Shown: positions 8,357 to 16,916 of the stretch, piece after piece
How the letters are laid out: each line of letters begins with the position of its first letter
Position numbering within the stretch: position 1 is the first letter of the stretch
Assembly (NCBI GenBank): GCA_934500705.1
Contig: CAKSTI010000003.1
Span: 157,974 to 221,973 of the forward strand
Source: an uncultured Clostridia bacterium
GTDB lineage: Bacteria; Bacillota; Clostridia; UMGS1810
Length of the DNA: 64,000 nucleotides
Reading direction: 5' to 3'
Made by a program: the position numbers and the translations under genes
The notes under the pieces: model-generated
Told to the model about the DNA's origin: nothing
Database searches by the model: none
The model's input: only the letters and a program-made list of their open reading frames with translations

Positions 8357-9204
8357 TGAAATTACCTTTTGAAATAGATTTAAACGGAAAGACGGCAGTG
8401 GTGACGGGAGGCGGCGGAGTGCTTTGCTCCGACTTTGCAAAGACCGTTGCTCACTGCGGAGCAAAGGTTGCCGTGCTTGACCTCAATGCCGATGCGGCGG
8501 CAAAAGTTGCCGGGGAGATTAACGCCCTCGGCGGTACCGCAATGGCTGTGGGCACAAATGTTCTTGACAAAGAGAGCCTTTCCGATGCCAAAGCGGAGAT
8601 AAACAAGGCTTTCGGCAGAGTTGACATACTCTTAAACGGCGCAGGCGGAAACAATCCTAAGGGAACAACATCAAAGGATTATTACGAAAAAGGCGACGAG
8701 GTGAGGGAGGATATAAAGTCGTTTTTCGACCTCGACCCCAAAGGCATAGAGTTTGTTTTTAATCTCAACTTTTTGGGAACACTCCTTCCCACGCAGGTTT
8801 TTGCACCCGATTTGATTGACTCGGACGACGGCTGTATAATAAATATATCGTCTATGAACGCCTTTTGTCCTCTTACAAGAATACCGGCGTACAGCGGTGC
8901 AAAGGCGGCGGTTTCTAACCTTACGCAGTGGCTTGCCGTTCACTTTTCCAAAGTCGGCATAAGGGTCAATGCCATTGCGCCCGGTTTTTTCCTCACCAAT
9001 CAGAACAGGGCGCTCCTCATAGACGGTGACGGTAACTATACCGAGCGTTCGCAAAAGATAATTAACGCAACCCCAATGGGGCGCTTTGGCGAAACGAGCG
9101 AACTTGCGGGAACTCTCCTCTGGCTCCTCTCCGACGGAGCAAGCTTTGTAAACGGCATTGTAGTTCCCGTTGACGGCGGATTTTCGGCTTACAGCGGTGT
9201 GTGA
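8356..9204 (+). CDS. uxuB: SDR-type D-mannonate oxidoreductase (fructuronate reductase)
   Basis: A 282-residue short-chain dehydrogenase/reductase. The nucleotide-binding motif is TGGGGVLC (residues 17-24), NGAG replaces the common NNAG at 94-97, and the catalytic Ser (about 165), Tyr179 and Lys183 are present in SSMN and YSGAKAA. Bacillus-type fructuronate reductases belong to this SDR branch rather than to the long-chain UxuB of enteric bacteria; location directly between uxuA and uxaC supports the assignment. It would convert D-fructuronate to D-mannonate with NADH. The start shares a base with the uxuA stop. An alternative is a related sugar SDR, but context makes this unlikely. Confidence 0.85.
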   Translation: MKLPFEIDLNGKTAVVTGGGGVLCSDFAKTVAHCGAKVAVLDLNADAAAKVAGEINALGGTAMAVGTNVLDKESLSDAKAEINKAFGRVDILLNGAGGNNPKGTTSKDYYEKGDEVREDIKSFFDLDPKGIEFVFNLNFLGTLLPTQVFAPDLIDSDDGCIINISSMNAFCPLTRIPAYSGAKAAVSNLTQWLAVHFSKVGIRVNAIAPGFFLTNQNRALLIDGDGNYTERSQKIINATPMGRFGETSELAGTLLWLLSDGASFVNGIVVPVDGGFSAYSGV

Positions 9205-9212
9205 GGTGCTCT

Positions 9213-10571
9213 ATGTTTATCAATGACGATTTTATGCTCTGCGGCAAAACGGCTCAAAAACTGTACCACGAATACGCCGAGAATATGCCGATAATTGACT
9301 ACCACTGCCATCTTTCACCGCAGATGATAGCGGAAAATTACAAGTTCAGCGACGCCGCCGACCTGTTTCTTGGCGGTGACCATTACAAGTGGCGGCTTAT
9401 GCGCTCCGACGGGATAGAAGAAAAATATATAACCGGCGACGCCGCCGGATTTGAAAAATTCCGTGCCTTTTCAAAGTGCGTTCCCCATATGATAGGAAAT
9501 CCTATGTATCACTGGACGCACCTTGAACTTAAACGGTACTTCGGCATTGACGAGCCTCTCTCGGAGAAAAACTGCGAGTATGTGTGGAAAACCTGTAACG
9601 AGTGTCTTTCAGAGGACGAATACAGGGCGCAGGGACTTATAAAAATGTCAAATGTCGAGGTTATCTGCACCACCGATGACCCTGCGGACACACTCGAATA
9701 TCACGAAAAGCTGAAAGACTTTTCGGCTAAAATTCTGCCGACTTTCAGACCCGACAGAGCACTCGGAATAGAAAAGAAAGATTTCGAGGAATATATAACA
9801 AAAATCGGAGTTAAAAGCTATGACGGGTTTCTGTCGTGGCTCTCGGCGAGAGTAAAGTTTTTCGCATCGCACGGCTGCCGTATCAGTGACCATTCGCTCG
9901 AAACCGTTCCTTATGCCGAAGGCGACGCCGCAGCCGTGTTTGAAAAAAGGTTAAACGGCGGCGATTTGAGCGAAACCGATACTGAAATATATAAAACTGC
10001 GGTTTTAAGGCATCTTGCCAAAGAGTACACCGCCGCCGGCTGGGCAATGCAGCTGCACATCGGAGCAATGAGGAATAACAATACAATTATGTTTTCAAGG
10101 CTCGGTGCGGACGCAGGCTTTGACTCGATAGGCGACATTTCCGTTGCACACAAGCTGTCAAGGCTGTTGGATTCTATGAATGTTGGCGGCGCACTCCCTA
10201 AAACCGTTTTGTATAACCTCAATCCGAAGGATAATTACGTCCTCGGCGCAATGCTCGGTAACTTCCAGTGCGCCCCCACACCGGGTAAGGTGCAGTTCGG
10301 CTCCGGCTGGTGGTTCAACGACAACCGTGACGGAATGGAAAGTCAGCTCAAATGCCTTGCAAATCTCGGACTGCTTTCAAATTTTGTAGGTATGCTCACA
10401 GACTCACGCAGTTTTGTGTCATATCCGAGGCACGAGTATTTCAGACGGATACTTTGCAATCTTATCGGAAAATGGATTGACTGCGGCGAATATCCGAACG
10501 ACGGTGCGGCGCTTTCCGTAATTGTCCGTGGTATTTGCTATGAAAATGCCAAGAGATACTTTGGCTTTTAA
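9213..10571 (+). CDS. uxaC: Glucuronate isomerase
   Basis: A 452-residue uronate isomerase (EC 5.3.1.12), converting D-glucuronate to D-fructuronate or D-galacturonate to D-tagaturonate. It has the amidohydrolase-like HxH metal motif in DYHCHLSP near residue 30, CTTDDPADT in the middle, and GGALPKTVLYNLNP and the RHEYFRRILC segment near the C-terminus, typical of UxaC. ATG at 9213 is preferred because GAGGTG (9203-9208) sits five bases upstream; GTG at 9201 is possible but has no ribosome site. It is the last gene of the operon and is followed at once by a strong hairpin terminator. Confidence 0.93.
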   Translation: MFINDDFMLCGKTAQKLYHEYAENMPIIDYHCHLSPQMIAENYKFSDAADLFLGGDHYKWRLMRSDGIEEKYITGDAAGFEKFRAFSKCVPHMIGNPMYHWTHLELKRYFGIDEPLSEKNCEYVWKTCNECLSEDEYRAQGLIKMSNVEVICTTDDPADTLEYHEKLKDFSAKILPTFRPDRALGIEKKDFEEYITKIGVKSYDGFLSWLSARVKFFASHGCRISDHSLETVPYAEGDAAAVFEKRLNGGDLSETDTEIYKTAVLRHLAKEYTAAGWAMQLHIGAMRNNNTIMFSRLGADAGFDSIGDISVAHKLSRLLDSMNVGGALPKTVLYNLNPKDNYVLGAMLGNFQCAPTPGKVQFGSGWWFNDNRDGMESQLKCLANLGLLSNFVGMLTDSRSFVSYPRHEYFRRILCNLIGKWIDCGEYPNDGAALSVIVRGICYENAKRYFGF

Positions 10572-10581
10572 GTAATTTGTT

Positions 10582-10628
10582 CCGTGACTTTCTGCGCTTA
10601 TAAGTCGGAGAAAGTCACGGCTTTGTTT
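10582..10628 (+). terminator. Rho-independent terminator of the uronate operon
   Basis: A 12-bp perfect stem, CCGTGACTTTCT (10582-10593) pairing with AGAAAGTCACGG (10609-10620), is followed by CTTTGTTTT. Confidence 0.85.
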
Positions 10629-10675
10629 TAATCTGTGTCAATATAAAATATTTCAGATAAAATTGCAAAAAATAC

Positions 10676-10704
10676 TTGACAAAACAAAAAATATGTATTA
10701 AAAT
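10676..10704 (+). promoter_or_regulatory. Sigma-A promoter of the ylxM-ffh operon
   Basis: TTGACA (10676-10681), 17-base spacer, TAAAAT (10699-10704). The ylxM start codon is about 40 bases downstream. Confidence 0.75.
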
Positions 10705-10745
10705 AACTTGTAAAGTAAATTGCTTGACACAGAAACGGTGAAATT

Positions 10746-11084
10746 ATGAAAGATTTGAATGTTTCTCTTTTGCTTGACTTCTACGGCAATCTTTTGAGCG
10801 AAAAACAGCTTTTTATAATGGAACAGTATTATCAGGAGGATTTGTCGCTGTCGGAAATATCGGAGCTTGCCGGTATGACACGCCAGGGCGTGCATGACAA
10901 CATTAAGCGTGCCGGCGGCGAGCTTAAAGATTACGAGAAACGTCTTGGTCTTTTGGAGAGGTTTATGGGGATTAACGAGGCGGCGGAAAAAATACGCACG
11001 CTCATAAAAGCCGGCAAAACCGTTGACACAGACACATATAACGCCGTGTGCGAGCAGTTGGACATCATTAAAAACGAGGCATAG
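10746..11084 (+). CDS. ylxM: YlxM/p13 family DNA-binding protein, SRP-associated
   Basis: A 112-residue member of UPF0122 (YlxM). It has a sigma-70-region-4-like helix-turn-helix: LSLSEISELAGMTRQGVHDNIKRA, at about residues 32-56, preceded by the typical LLDFYGNLLSEKQ opening. In Firmicutes and mollicutes it is almost always encoded just before ffh, as here (12 bases apart), and has been reported to modulate SRP GTPase activity; whether it also binds DNA is not settled. Start at ATG 10746 follows a weak site (GAAACGGTGAAATT). Confidence 0.88.
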   Translation: MKDLNVSLLLDFYGNLLSEKQLFIMEQYYQEDLSLSEISELAGMTRQGVHDNIKRAGGELKDYEKRLGLLERFMGINEAAEKIRTLIKAGKTVDTDTYNAVCEQLDIIKNEA

Positions 11085-11096
11085 GAGGGATTGACC

Positions 11097-12437
11097 TTGG
11101 CATTTGACAATTTATCGGAAAAACTTCAAGCTGCGTTCAAAAAGCTGAAAGGCAAGGGCAAAATCTCCGAGGCGGATTTAAAGACCGCAATGCGAGAGGT
11201 AAAGCTTGCACTCCTTGAAGCCGATGTCAACTTTAAAGTCGTTAAAGATTTCATAAAATCTGTTTCCGACAAGGCTCTCGGAGCAAATGTTCTTGAAAGT
11301 CTTACCCCGGCACAGCAGGTTATAAAAATAGTTAACGAGGAACTTACCGAGCTTATGGGCAAGGAGAGCACAAGGCTCAACTTTGGCTCACGTTCGCCGT
11401 CCGTTATAATGATGGTCGGACTTCAAGGTGCAGGTAAGACAACAACCAGTGCCAAAATCGGCGCAATACTTAAAAAGCAGGGTAAACGTCCGCTCCTGGC
11501 TGCGTGCGACGTATACCGCCCGGCGGCAAGGAAACAACTTAAAGTTGTCGGCTCTCAGCTCGACATTCCGGTGTTTTCGCTTGATGACTGCAACGATGCG
11601 GTCAAAATTGCCAAAGACGCCGTGGAACACGCCAAACATCACGGAAGTGACGTGGTTATCATAGATACAGCCGGCAGACTTCACTTAAATGAGGAGCTTA
11701 TGGACGAGCTATTAAACATCAAAGGCTCGGTTGATCCGTCGGAGATACTTCTTGTGCTTGACTCTATGACAGGTCAGGACGCAGTCAACGTTGCGTCGGC
11801 ATTTGACGAAAAACTCGACATCAGCGGTATTGTGCTCACCAAACTCGACGGCGACACAAGAGGCGGTGCGGCGCTTTCGGTCCGTGCCGTTACAGGAAAG
11901 CCAATTAAGCTCGTAGGTCAGGGCGAAAAGCTGACAGACCTTGACTGGTTTTATCCCGACAGAATGGCATCACGTATACTCGGTATGGGCGATGTTCTCA
12001 CGCTTATTGATAAGGCACAGCAGGCTTTTGACGACAAGCAGGCGCTTGAACTCGAAAAGAAAATCCGCCAGCAGTCCTTTACTTTGGACGACTACTTACA
12101 GCAGATGCGTCAGATGCGCAAACTCGGCTCAATGTCCGACATACTCGGAATGCTCCCCGGCGTAAATAAAAAAGCGCTTGAAGGTGCTTCCTTTGATGAA
12201 AAAAAGATAGACAGAATTGAGGCAATTATCACCTCAATGACAAAAAAAGAAAGAAACAATCCCGAAATAATAAATTCGGGGCGCAAAAAGCGCATTGCAG
12301 ACGGCAGCGGCACAAGGGTTCAGGACGTTAACCAGTTCCTCAAATCCTATGAGCAGATGCAGAAACTTATGAAACAATTTAGCAATCCAAAGAAAATGAA
12401 ACGTGCTATGGGCGGGTTTAAAGGTTTTCTGAGATAG
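11097..12437 (+). CDS. ffh: Signal recognition particle protein Ffh
   Basis: A 446-residue GTPase that, with SRP RNA, binds signal sequences on ribosomes and delivers them to FtsY at the membrane. N domain, residues 1-90; G domain with GLQGAGKTT at 108-116, DTAGRLH and TKLDGDTRGG; C-terminal M domain with the GSGTRVQDVNQ helix-turn-helix and methionine-rich helices (MRQMRKLGSM, MKQFSNPKKMKRAM). TTG at 11097 is the start: AGGAGGG (11083-11089) lies seven bases upstream, whereas the TTG at 11091 is only one base from it. The N-terminal MAFDNLSEKLQ is canonical. Confidence 0.97.
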   Translation: MAFDNLSEKLQAAFKKLKGKGKISEADLKTAMREVKLALLEADVNFKVVKDFIKSVSDKALGANVLESLTPAQQVIKIVNEELTELMGKESTRLNFGSRSPSVIMMVGLQGAGKTTTSAKIGAILKKQGKRPLLAACDVYRPAARKQLKVVGSQLDIPVFSLDDCNDAVKIAKDAVEHAKHHGSDVVIIDTAGRLHLNEELMDELLNIKGSVDPSEILLVLDSMTGQDAVNVASAFDEKLDISGIVLTKLDGDTRGGAALSVRAVTGKPIKLVGQGEKLTDLDWFYPDRMASRILGMGDVLTLIDKAQQAFDDKQALELEKKIRQQSFTLDDYLQQMRQMRKLGSMSDILGMLPGVNKKALEGASFDEKKIDRIEAIITSMTKKERNNPEIINSGRKKRIADGSGTRVQDVNQFLKSYEQMQKLMKQFSNPKKMKRAMGGFKGFLR

Positions 12438-12482
12438 CGTTAAAAAAATAATTGTTTAATATTTATTCGGAGGTGAAAATAA

Positions 12483-12725
12483 ATGGTAAAAATTCGTTTA
12501 AAGAGAATGGGTGCAAAGAAGACTCCGTTTTACAGAGTTGTTGTTGCTGATTCCAGATACCCCAGAAATGGTAGGTTTATAGAGGAAATCGGTACATTTG
12601 ACCCCAAGACGGACCCTTCCACAATCAAGATTGATGCTGAAAAGGCGCAGAAGTGGCTCTCCACAGGCGCACAGCCGACAGATACCGTTAAGGAATTGCT
12701 TAAAATCAGCGGTATTATAAAATAA
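12483..12725 (+). CDS. rpsP: 30S ribosomal protein S16
   Basis: An 80-residue S16 protein (VKIRLKRMGAKKTPFYRVVVADSR), full length for the family. It is a small-subunit assembly protein binding 16S rRNA. GGAGGTG precedes the ATG. It sits in the conserved order ffh-rpsP-khpA-rimM-trmD. Confidence 0.98.
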   Translation: MVKIRLKRMGAKKTPFYRVVVADSRYPRNGRFIEEIGTFDPKTDPSTIKIDAEKAQKWLSTGAQPTDTVKELLKISGIIK

Positions 12726-12745
12726 TCTCACGGAGGTTTCGGTCA

Positions 12746-12976
12746 ATGAAAGAGTTATTAGAATATATTGCTAAGTCTTTGGTGGATTATCCTGATGATG
12801 TCAGCGTTACTGAGATTGAAGGCGACACGTCAACAGTTCTTGAACTTCGTGTTAACGATGCCGATATGGGCAAGGTAATCGGAAAGCAGGGCAGAATTGC
12901 CAGGTCTATTCGTTCCGTTATCAAAGCCGCTGCCGGCAAAGAACGCAGACGTGTTGTAGTAGAAATAGTTCAATAA
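12746..12976 (+). CDS. khpA: KH-domain RNA-binding protein KhpA (YlqC)
   Basis: A 76-residue single KH domain with the GKVIGKQGRIARSIRSVIKAAA core (GxxG loop GKQG). KhpA pairs with KhpB (Jag/EloR) in Gram-positive bacteria and affects cell division, cell-wall synthesis and small-RNA behaviour. Start ATG 12746 follows CGGAGGT. Genes around it are those typical for Firmicutes. Confidence 0.93.
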   Translation: MKELLEYIAKSLVDYPDDVSVTEIEGDTSTVLELRVNDADMGKVIGKQGRIARSIRSVIKAAAGKERRRVVVEIVQ

Positions 12977-12984
12977 TTCACGTG

Positions 12985-13016
12985 ATATGAGGTCGTTTAG
13001 ACCTCATATTGTTTTA
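12985..13016 (+). terminator. Hairpin between khpA and rimM, possible attenuator
   Basis: A perfect 10-bp stem ATATGAGGTC (12985-12994) with GACCTCATAT (13000-13009) and a 5-base loop, followed by TGTTTTATG. It would reduce rimM-trmD expression relative to the upstream genes; the U run is short, so it may be leaky. Confidence 0.55.
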
Positions 13017-13035
13017 TGTTGGAGGTTTTTTCATA

Positions 13036-13539
13036 ATGTATATAGAAGTTGGACAAATTGTAAATACCCACGCATTAAAGGGCGAAGTCAAGGTCAATCC
13101 CTGGACGGACGCACCGGAGGTGTTTGAGTGCTTTGGCAGGGTTTACACCGCAGACGGAAAGAGCTTTGAGATAGAGAGCATCAAGTATCAGAAAGCTTGC
13201 GTCATTTTAAAACTAAGTGGAGTAAACTCCATAGACGGCGCAGAAAAAATGCGTGGCAAAATTTTAAGCGTGCCGAGAAACACCTTTGAAAATCTACCCG
13301 ATGACACATATTTGGTTGCCGATATAATCGGTCTTACCGTTAAGGACAACGATACGGAATACGGAAAAATCGCTGACGTAATCACAACAGGCAGCAACGA
13401 TGTATACGTTGTAAAGCGTGACGGCGCAAAGGACCTGCTCATTCCGGCGATTAAGAGCGTGGTTAAGGATATAGACATTGGCGGCGGATATGTTTTGATA
13501 GAGATGCCAAAGGGTCTTATTGACGGAGATAAAAAATGA
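13036..13539 (+). CDS. rimM: 16S rRNA processing protein RimM
   Basis: A 167-residue RimM, which helps mature the 3' domain of the 30S subunit and binds S19. The N-terminal beta barrel has VGQIVNTHALKGEVKV; the C-terminal PRC-barrel has LVADIIGLTV and the KDLLIPAIKSVVKDIDI stretch. ATG 13036 is used because GGAGG is 10 bases ahead; the upstream in-frame GTG/ATG choices give non-conserved residues. Its stop overlaps trmD by four bases. Confidence 0.93.
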   Translation: MYIEVGQIVNTHALKGEVKVNPWTDAPEVFECFGRVYTADGKSFEIESIKYQKACVILKLSGVNSIDGAEKMRGKILSVPRNTFENLPDDTYLVADIIGLTVKDNDTEYGKIADVITTGSNDVYVVKRDGAKDLLIPAIKSVVKDIDIGGGYVLIEMPKGLIDGDKK

Positions 13540-14228
13540 AATTTCATATACTCACTCTTTTTCCGGAAATGTTTTCCGGAGTTCTGCACGGGAGTATGCT
13601 CGGACGTGCGGAGAAAAATAATATAATCGAATTTAATGTAATCAACATAAGAGATTTTGCGGCAAACAAACACAACCGTGTAGACGACTATCCGTACGGC
13701 GGCGGCCGTGGAATGGTGATGCAGGCAGAGCCTATATACCGTGCATATGAAAGTGTTTGCAATGCCGTGGGCGAAAAACCGCACGTGGTTTATATGTCGC
13801 CCAAGGGCAAGGTTTTCAGTCAGGCTCACGCCGTCAGACTCAGCAGAATGGAAAACCTTCTTATCCTGTGCGGTCACTACGAGGGAGTTGACCAGAGGAT
13901 TATTGACGAAATCGTTGACGAGGAAATTTCCATAGGCGATTACGTTCTCACCGGGGGAGAAATCCCGGCAATGGCGGTCATAGACTCCGTCAGCAGAATG
14001 ATTGAAGGCGTGCTCTCAAACGAGGACAGCTTTTGCGACGAGTCGCATTACGGCGGACTTTTGGAATATCCGCATTACACCCGTCCGCCCGTTTTTCACG
14101 GTGTTGAGGTGCCGGAGGTGCTCCTAAGCGGCAATCACGCACTTATATCAAAATGGCGGCACCAAATGGCAGTGGAGGAAACGAGAAGGAAACGTCCCGA
14201 CCTTTTGGATAAATACAACAAAAATTGA
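13536..14228 (+). CDS. trmD: tRNA (guanine-N1-)-methyltransferase TrmD
   Basis: A 230-residue SPOUT methyltransferase making m1G37 in tRNAs, which prevents frameshifting. It has the N-terminal MKFHILTLFPEMF, the catalytic-site DDYPYGGGRGMVMQ, and the deep-trefoil-knot segments LCGHYEGVDQRI and SIGDYVLTGGE, then the conserved YTRPPVF. Length is slightly below the 240-250 norm. Overlaps rimM (ATGA). Confidence 0.96.
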   Translation: MKFHILTLFPEMFSGVLHGSMLGRAEKNNIIEFNVINIRDFAANKHNRVDDYPYGGGRGMVMQAEPIYRAYESVCNAVGEKPHVVYMSPKGKVFSQAHAVRLSRMENLLILCGHYEGVDQRIIDEIVDEEISIGDYVLTGGEIPAMAVIDSVSRMIEGVLSNEDSFCDESHYGGLLEYPHYTRPPVFHGVEVPEVLLSGNHALISKWRHQMAVEETRRKRPDLLDKYNKN

Positions 14229-14341
14229 CCAATTAATTCCAAAATCCAAATTACATAAAACCCCTTTATTTGTAAATAATAAATTTGTGAAATTTAATGC
14301 GGCAGAGTAAAAAGTTTATTGTTTAAAAGGAGTTTTTTAAT

Positions 14342-14881
14342 ATGAAAGCAACAGGAATTGTGAGGCGTATAGACGACCTCGGAAGAGTTGTTATACCCAA
14401 AGAAATCCGCAGGACAATGCGCATCAGAGAGGGCGACCCGCTTGAAATTTTTACCGACCGTGAGGGCGGAGTTATATTTAAAAAATATTCGCCCGTGGGA
14501 GAACTTGGCGACTTTGCTTCACAGTATGCGGAAACACTTTATAAAACATCAGGATTTCCGATTTGTATTACAGACAAAGACTCAATAATCGCAACAGCAG
14601 GTGTCGCCAAAAAAGAACTTTACGAAAAACCCGTAAGCGCTGAGATGGAGCGTGTTATGGAGGAAAAGACATCCTTTGTGTGCACTGATGGCAAGCGCCT
14701 TCCCGTGACAGACCAGAGCGACAAGTACAACGCAGGAGTAATTTCGCCCATAGTTTCCGAGGGAGATGTAATAGGAAATGTAGTGGTGATGCGCTCCGGA
14801 GAACGGGAAAAAATGACCGACACAGAGCTTAAACTTGCCAATGCCGCATCAATGTTCCTTGCAAAGCAAATGGAAATATGA
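14342..14881 (+). CDS. spoVT: Stage V sporulation protein T (AbrB/GAF regulator)
   Basis: A 179-residue SpoVT, matching the length of the Bacillus protein (about 178). Residues 1-50 are a swapped-hairpin AbrB DNA-binding domain (MKATGIVRRIDDLGRVVIPKEIRR), residues 55-179 a GAF-like domain (FPICITDKDSIIA, then VISPIVSEGDVIGNVVV). SpoVT acts in the forespore as activator and repressor of sigma-G-dependent genes. Its presence is good evidence that the organism makes endospores. AAGGAG precedes the ATG by 9 bases. No convincing sigma-G promoter could be picked by eye in the 113-base upstream gap. Confidence 0.95.
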   Translation: MKATGIVRRIDDLGRVVIPKEIRRTMRIREGDPLEIFTDREGGVIFKKYSPVGELGDFASQYAETLYKTSGFPICITDKDSIIATAGVAKKELYEKPVSAEMERVMEEKTSFVCTDGKRLPVTDQSDKYNAGVISPIVSEGDVIGNVVVMRSGEREKMTDTELKLANAASMFLAKQMEI

Positions 14882-14891
14882 TGGTAACCCG

Positions 14892-14997
14892 ACCCGTCAG
14901 CGCAATCAAAGCTTGCGGACGGGTACCCCGGAACCTTGTTGTGTTTACAAAAATCCGAAACCTTCAAAATCAAATGTTTTGAAGGTTTTGGATTTTA
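14892..14997 (+). terminator. Two hairpins downstream of spoVT
   Basis: First hairpin: GACCCGTC and GCGCAA arms around 14891-14905 pair with TTGCG and GACGGGT around 14913-14924, without a U run. Second hairpin: a long nearly perfect stem, AAAATCC and AAACCTTCAAAA (about 14950-14969) with TTTTGAAGGTTT and GGATTTT (about 14977-14996). The second is probably the spoVT terminator; the first has unknown purpose. Confidence 0.55.
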
Positions 14998-15002
14998 AAC
15001 GG

Positions 15003-15031
15003 TTGATTTTAATGTTTTTTTGTGGTACAAT
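15003..15031 (+). promoter_or_regulatory. Sigma-A promoter of the nucleotidyltransferase gene
   Basis: TTGATT (15003-15008), 17-base spacer, TACAAT (15026-15031), 34 bases before the ATG. Confidence 0.65.
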
Positions 15032-15065
15032 GTATGTAAAAATATTAAACTGCACGGAGGACATT

Positions 15066-15806
15066 ATGAAAGCGATTATTCTTGCTGCGGGGTATGCAAC
15101 CCGTCTGTACCCGTTAACCCAAAATCAACCCAAGGCGCTTTTGCCCATCGCCGGGAAGGCTATTTTGGACTATATTGTTGACGAGATAGAAAAAATCTCA
15201 GAAATTGACAAACTCATTATCGTGAGCAACACAAAGTTTTTCCCGAATTTTGAGGACTGGAAAAAGGAGAGAAACACAAGACTTGACGTAACCGTTCTCG
15301 ATGACGGCACAACGGACGACTCCAATAAGCTCGGTGCCATAGGCGACATTGAATATGCCGTTGAAAACTTAAATATCGACGACGACGTGCTCATTATGGC
15401 AGGCGATAACATTTTCACCTTTAAACTCAGCGATTATTACAACGAATTCAAGAGAGTAAATGAGGATATGATTTTGGTTAAAGAAATCGACAGCATTGAG
15501 GATTTGCGCAGAATGGCAAACGTAATTCTTGACGAGCGCAGCTGCGTTAAGGGTATGGTAGAAAAACCGCAAAACCCGCAGAGCAACATTGCCGCATTTG
15601 CATCGTATATATATAAGCGTGAAACAGTTCCGCTCATCAAACAGTACCTCGATGAGGGAAATAATCCGGACGCACCCGGATTTTTCCCCTCGTGGCTATA
15701 CAAGAAAAAAGAGGTTTACGCATATAAATTCACAGGCGAATGTTACGACATAGGCACGCCGAAGTCCTATGAAGAAGTGAATGAAATTTTTGCGAATTTA
15801 CATTAA
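15066..15806 (+). CDS. Sugar-phosphate nucleotidyltransferase (NTP_transferase family)
   Basis: A 246-residue GT-A-fold nucleotidyltransferase. The N-terminal signature AIILAAGYATRLYPLTQNQ with PKALLPIAGK binds the nucleotide and phosphate; DDVLIMAGDNIF carries the metal-binding Asp, and the C-terminal ECYDIGTPKSYEEVN is typical of glucose-1-phosphate thymidylyltransferase-like and LicC-like enzymes. Substrates (which NTP, which sugar or choline phosphate) cannot be told from sequence. CGGAGGAC precedes the ATG. The gene stands alone behind its own promoter, and its last nine bases overlap the convergent protease gene. Confidence 0.85.
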   Translation: MKAIILAAGYATRLYPLTQNQPKALLPIAGKAILDYIVDEIEKISEIDKLIIVSNTKFFPNFEDWKKERNTRLDVTVLDDGTTDDSNKLGAIGDIEYAVENLNIDDDVLIMAGDNIFTFKLSDYYNEFKRVNEDMILVKEIDSIEDLRRMANVILDERSCVKGMVEKPQNPQSNIAAFASYIYKRETVPLIKQYLDEGNNPDAPGFFPSWLYKKKEVYAYKFTGECYDIGTPKSYEEVNEIFANLH

Positions 15807-16826
15807 GTCCAAAAACTTATATGCCATCAGCACAGCCGCAAGTTCCTTGGCTGTGCTGTATTTTTTTGTGTAAACGGTGCCGGTGCTCCTTATGGCGTCG
15901 TTCATAATGAAGTCCCCGTTGCCAATTCTGCCGAACGAAAATATTCCGTACCCATATCCCTTGTCACGTCCGGCGGCACTTGGAATGTGCTCGGTATAGA
16001 TGTTTAAGAGCAGACGTATTTCGTCCGGCGTAAGACGTCTGCCGTATCGCAGCTTTCCCTTGCTTAAAAGTATGGCAACGGCACCCGTTATTATGGGTGT
16101 TGCCATAGATGTTCCGCTGAGTGTTGCATATCCGCCGTCAAGGTAGGTGGAGTATATGTCAATTCCGGCGGCTGATATTTCGGCGGCTTTTCCACGGGAA
16201 TTGAAGTCGGCTATGTTTTTGTTTATGTCAACTGCCGACACCGCAACCGTTTCCGGAAAATTCGCAGGATAGCCGATGGTGTTTTCGCCCATTCCTCCCT
16301 CGTTTCCGGCGGCGCATATCAGGCTTATTCCACGCTCGTGGACTTTGGATATTAAAGCCTTGTACTGCGGCGATGTGGCAGATGACGAAAAGGACATATT
16401 TATCACGTCAACGCCTTTGTCAATAAGCCAGTTCATACTCTTTTCTATGGCGGGGTAACTGGTTTTCCCGTCCTTGCCGAACGCCTTTGCAACATACAAA
16501 TCCGCTTTCGGAGCAACGCCCACCACACCGACGCCGTTTTTCTCCGCCGCAACTATACCGCATATGTGCGTCCCGTGACCGTTGTCGTCCTCAAAGTCGT
16601 CACTGTTTTTGCCGTAAAAGTTGGCTCCGTCCTTAATGCGCCCTTTAAGTTCTATGTGGTCGCTGTCAACGCCTGTGTCTATTATGCCGACTTTTATATC
16701 CTCGCCCATAGTTTCGTGCCATTCGAGCGGAGCGCCGACCATTTTAACGCCGTAGTCTATTATTTCGCTGTTTTCCTCGGAGGTTACATTTATCACCTTG
16801 CAATCGCTTATTTTAAATTCAGACAT
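15798..16826 (-). CDS. Subtilisin-like serine protease (S8), probably intracellular
   Basis: A 342-residue peptidase of family S8. The catalytic triad is visible: Asp50 in IIDTGVD, His84 in NGHGTH, Ser240 in SGTSMATP; the oxyanion-hole Asn lies in AAGNEGG near 175. There is no signal peptide or transmembrane segment, and only a short N-terminal extension before the catalytic domain, so it resembles intracellular subtilisins rather than secreted ones. ATG 16826 lies eight bases from GGGG and gives MSEFKISD; a GTG nine bases upstream is an alternative. It is divergent from tspO. A role in protein turnover or spore development is possible but not shown. Confidence 0.87.
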   Translation of the reverse strand: MSEFKISDCKVINVTSEENSEIIDYGVKMVGAPLEWHETMGEDIKVGIIDTGVDSDHIELKGRIKDGANFYGKNSDDFEDDNGHGTHICGIVAAEKNGVGVVGVAPKADLYVAKAFGKDGKTSYPAIEKSMNWLIDKGVDVINMSFSSSATSPQYKALISKVHERGISLICAAGNEGGMGENTIGYPANFPETVAVSAVDINKNIADFNSRGKAAEISAAGIDIYSTYLDGGYATLSGTSMATPIITGAVAILLSKGKLRYGRRLTPDEIRLLLNIYTEHIPSAAGRDKGYGYGIFSFGRIGNGDFIMNDAIRSTGTVYTKKYSTAKELAAVLMAYKFLDLM

Positions 16827-16916
16827 ATAAATCACCCCATATATTTAATTATATGCCTGTAATTAAATTTGGTTATACAAACCGAAAGATTACATAAACT
16901 ATACCGAGGTGATTTT

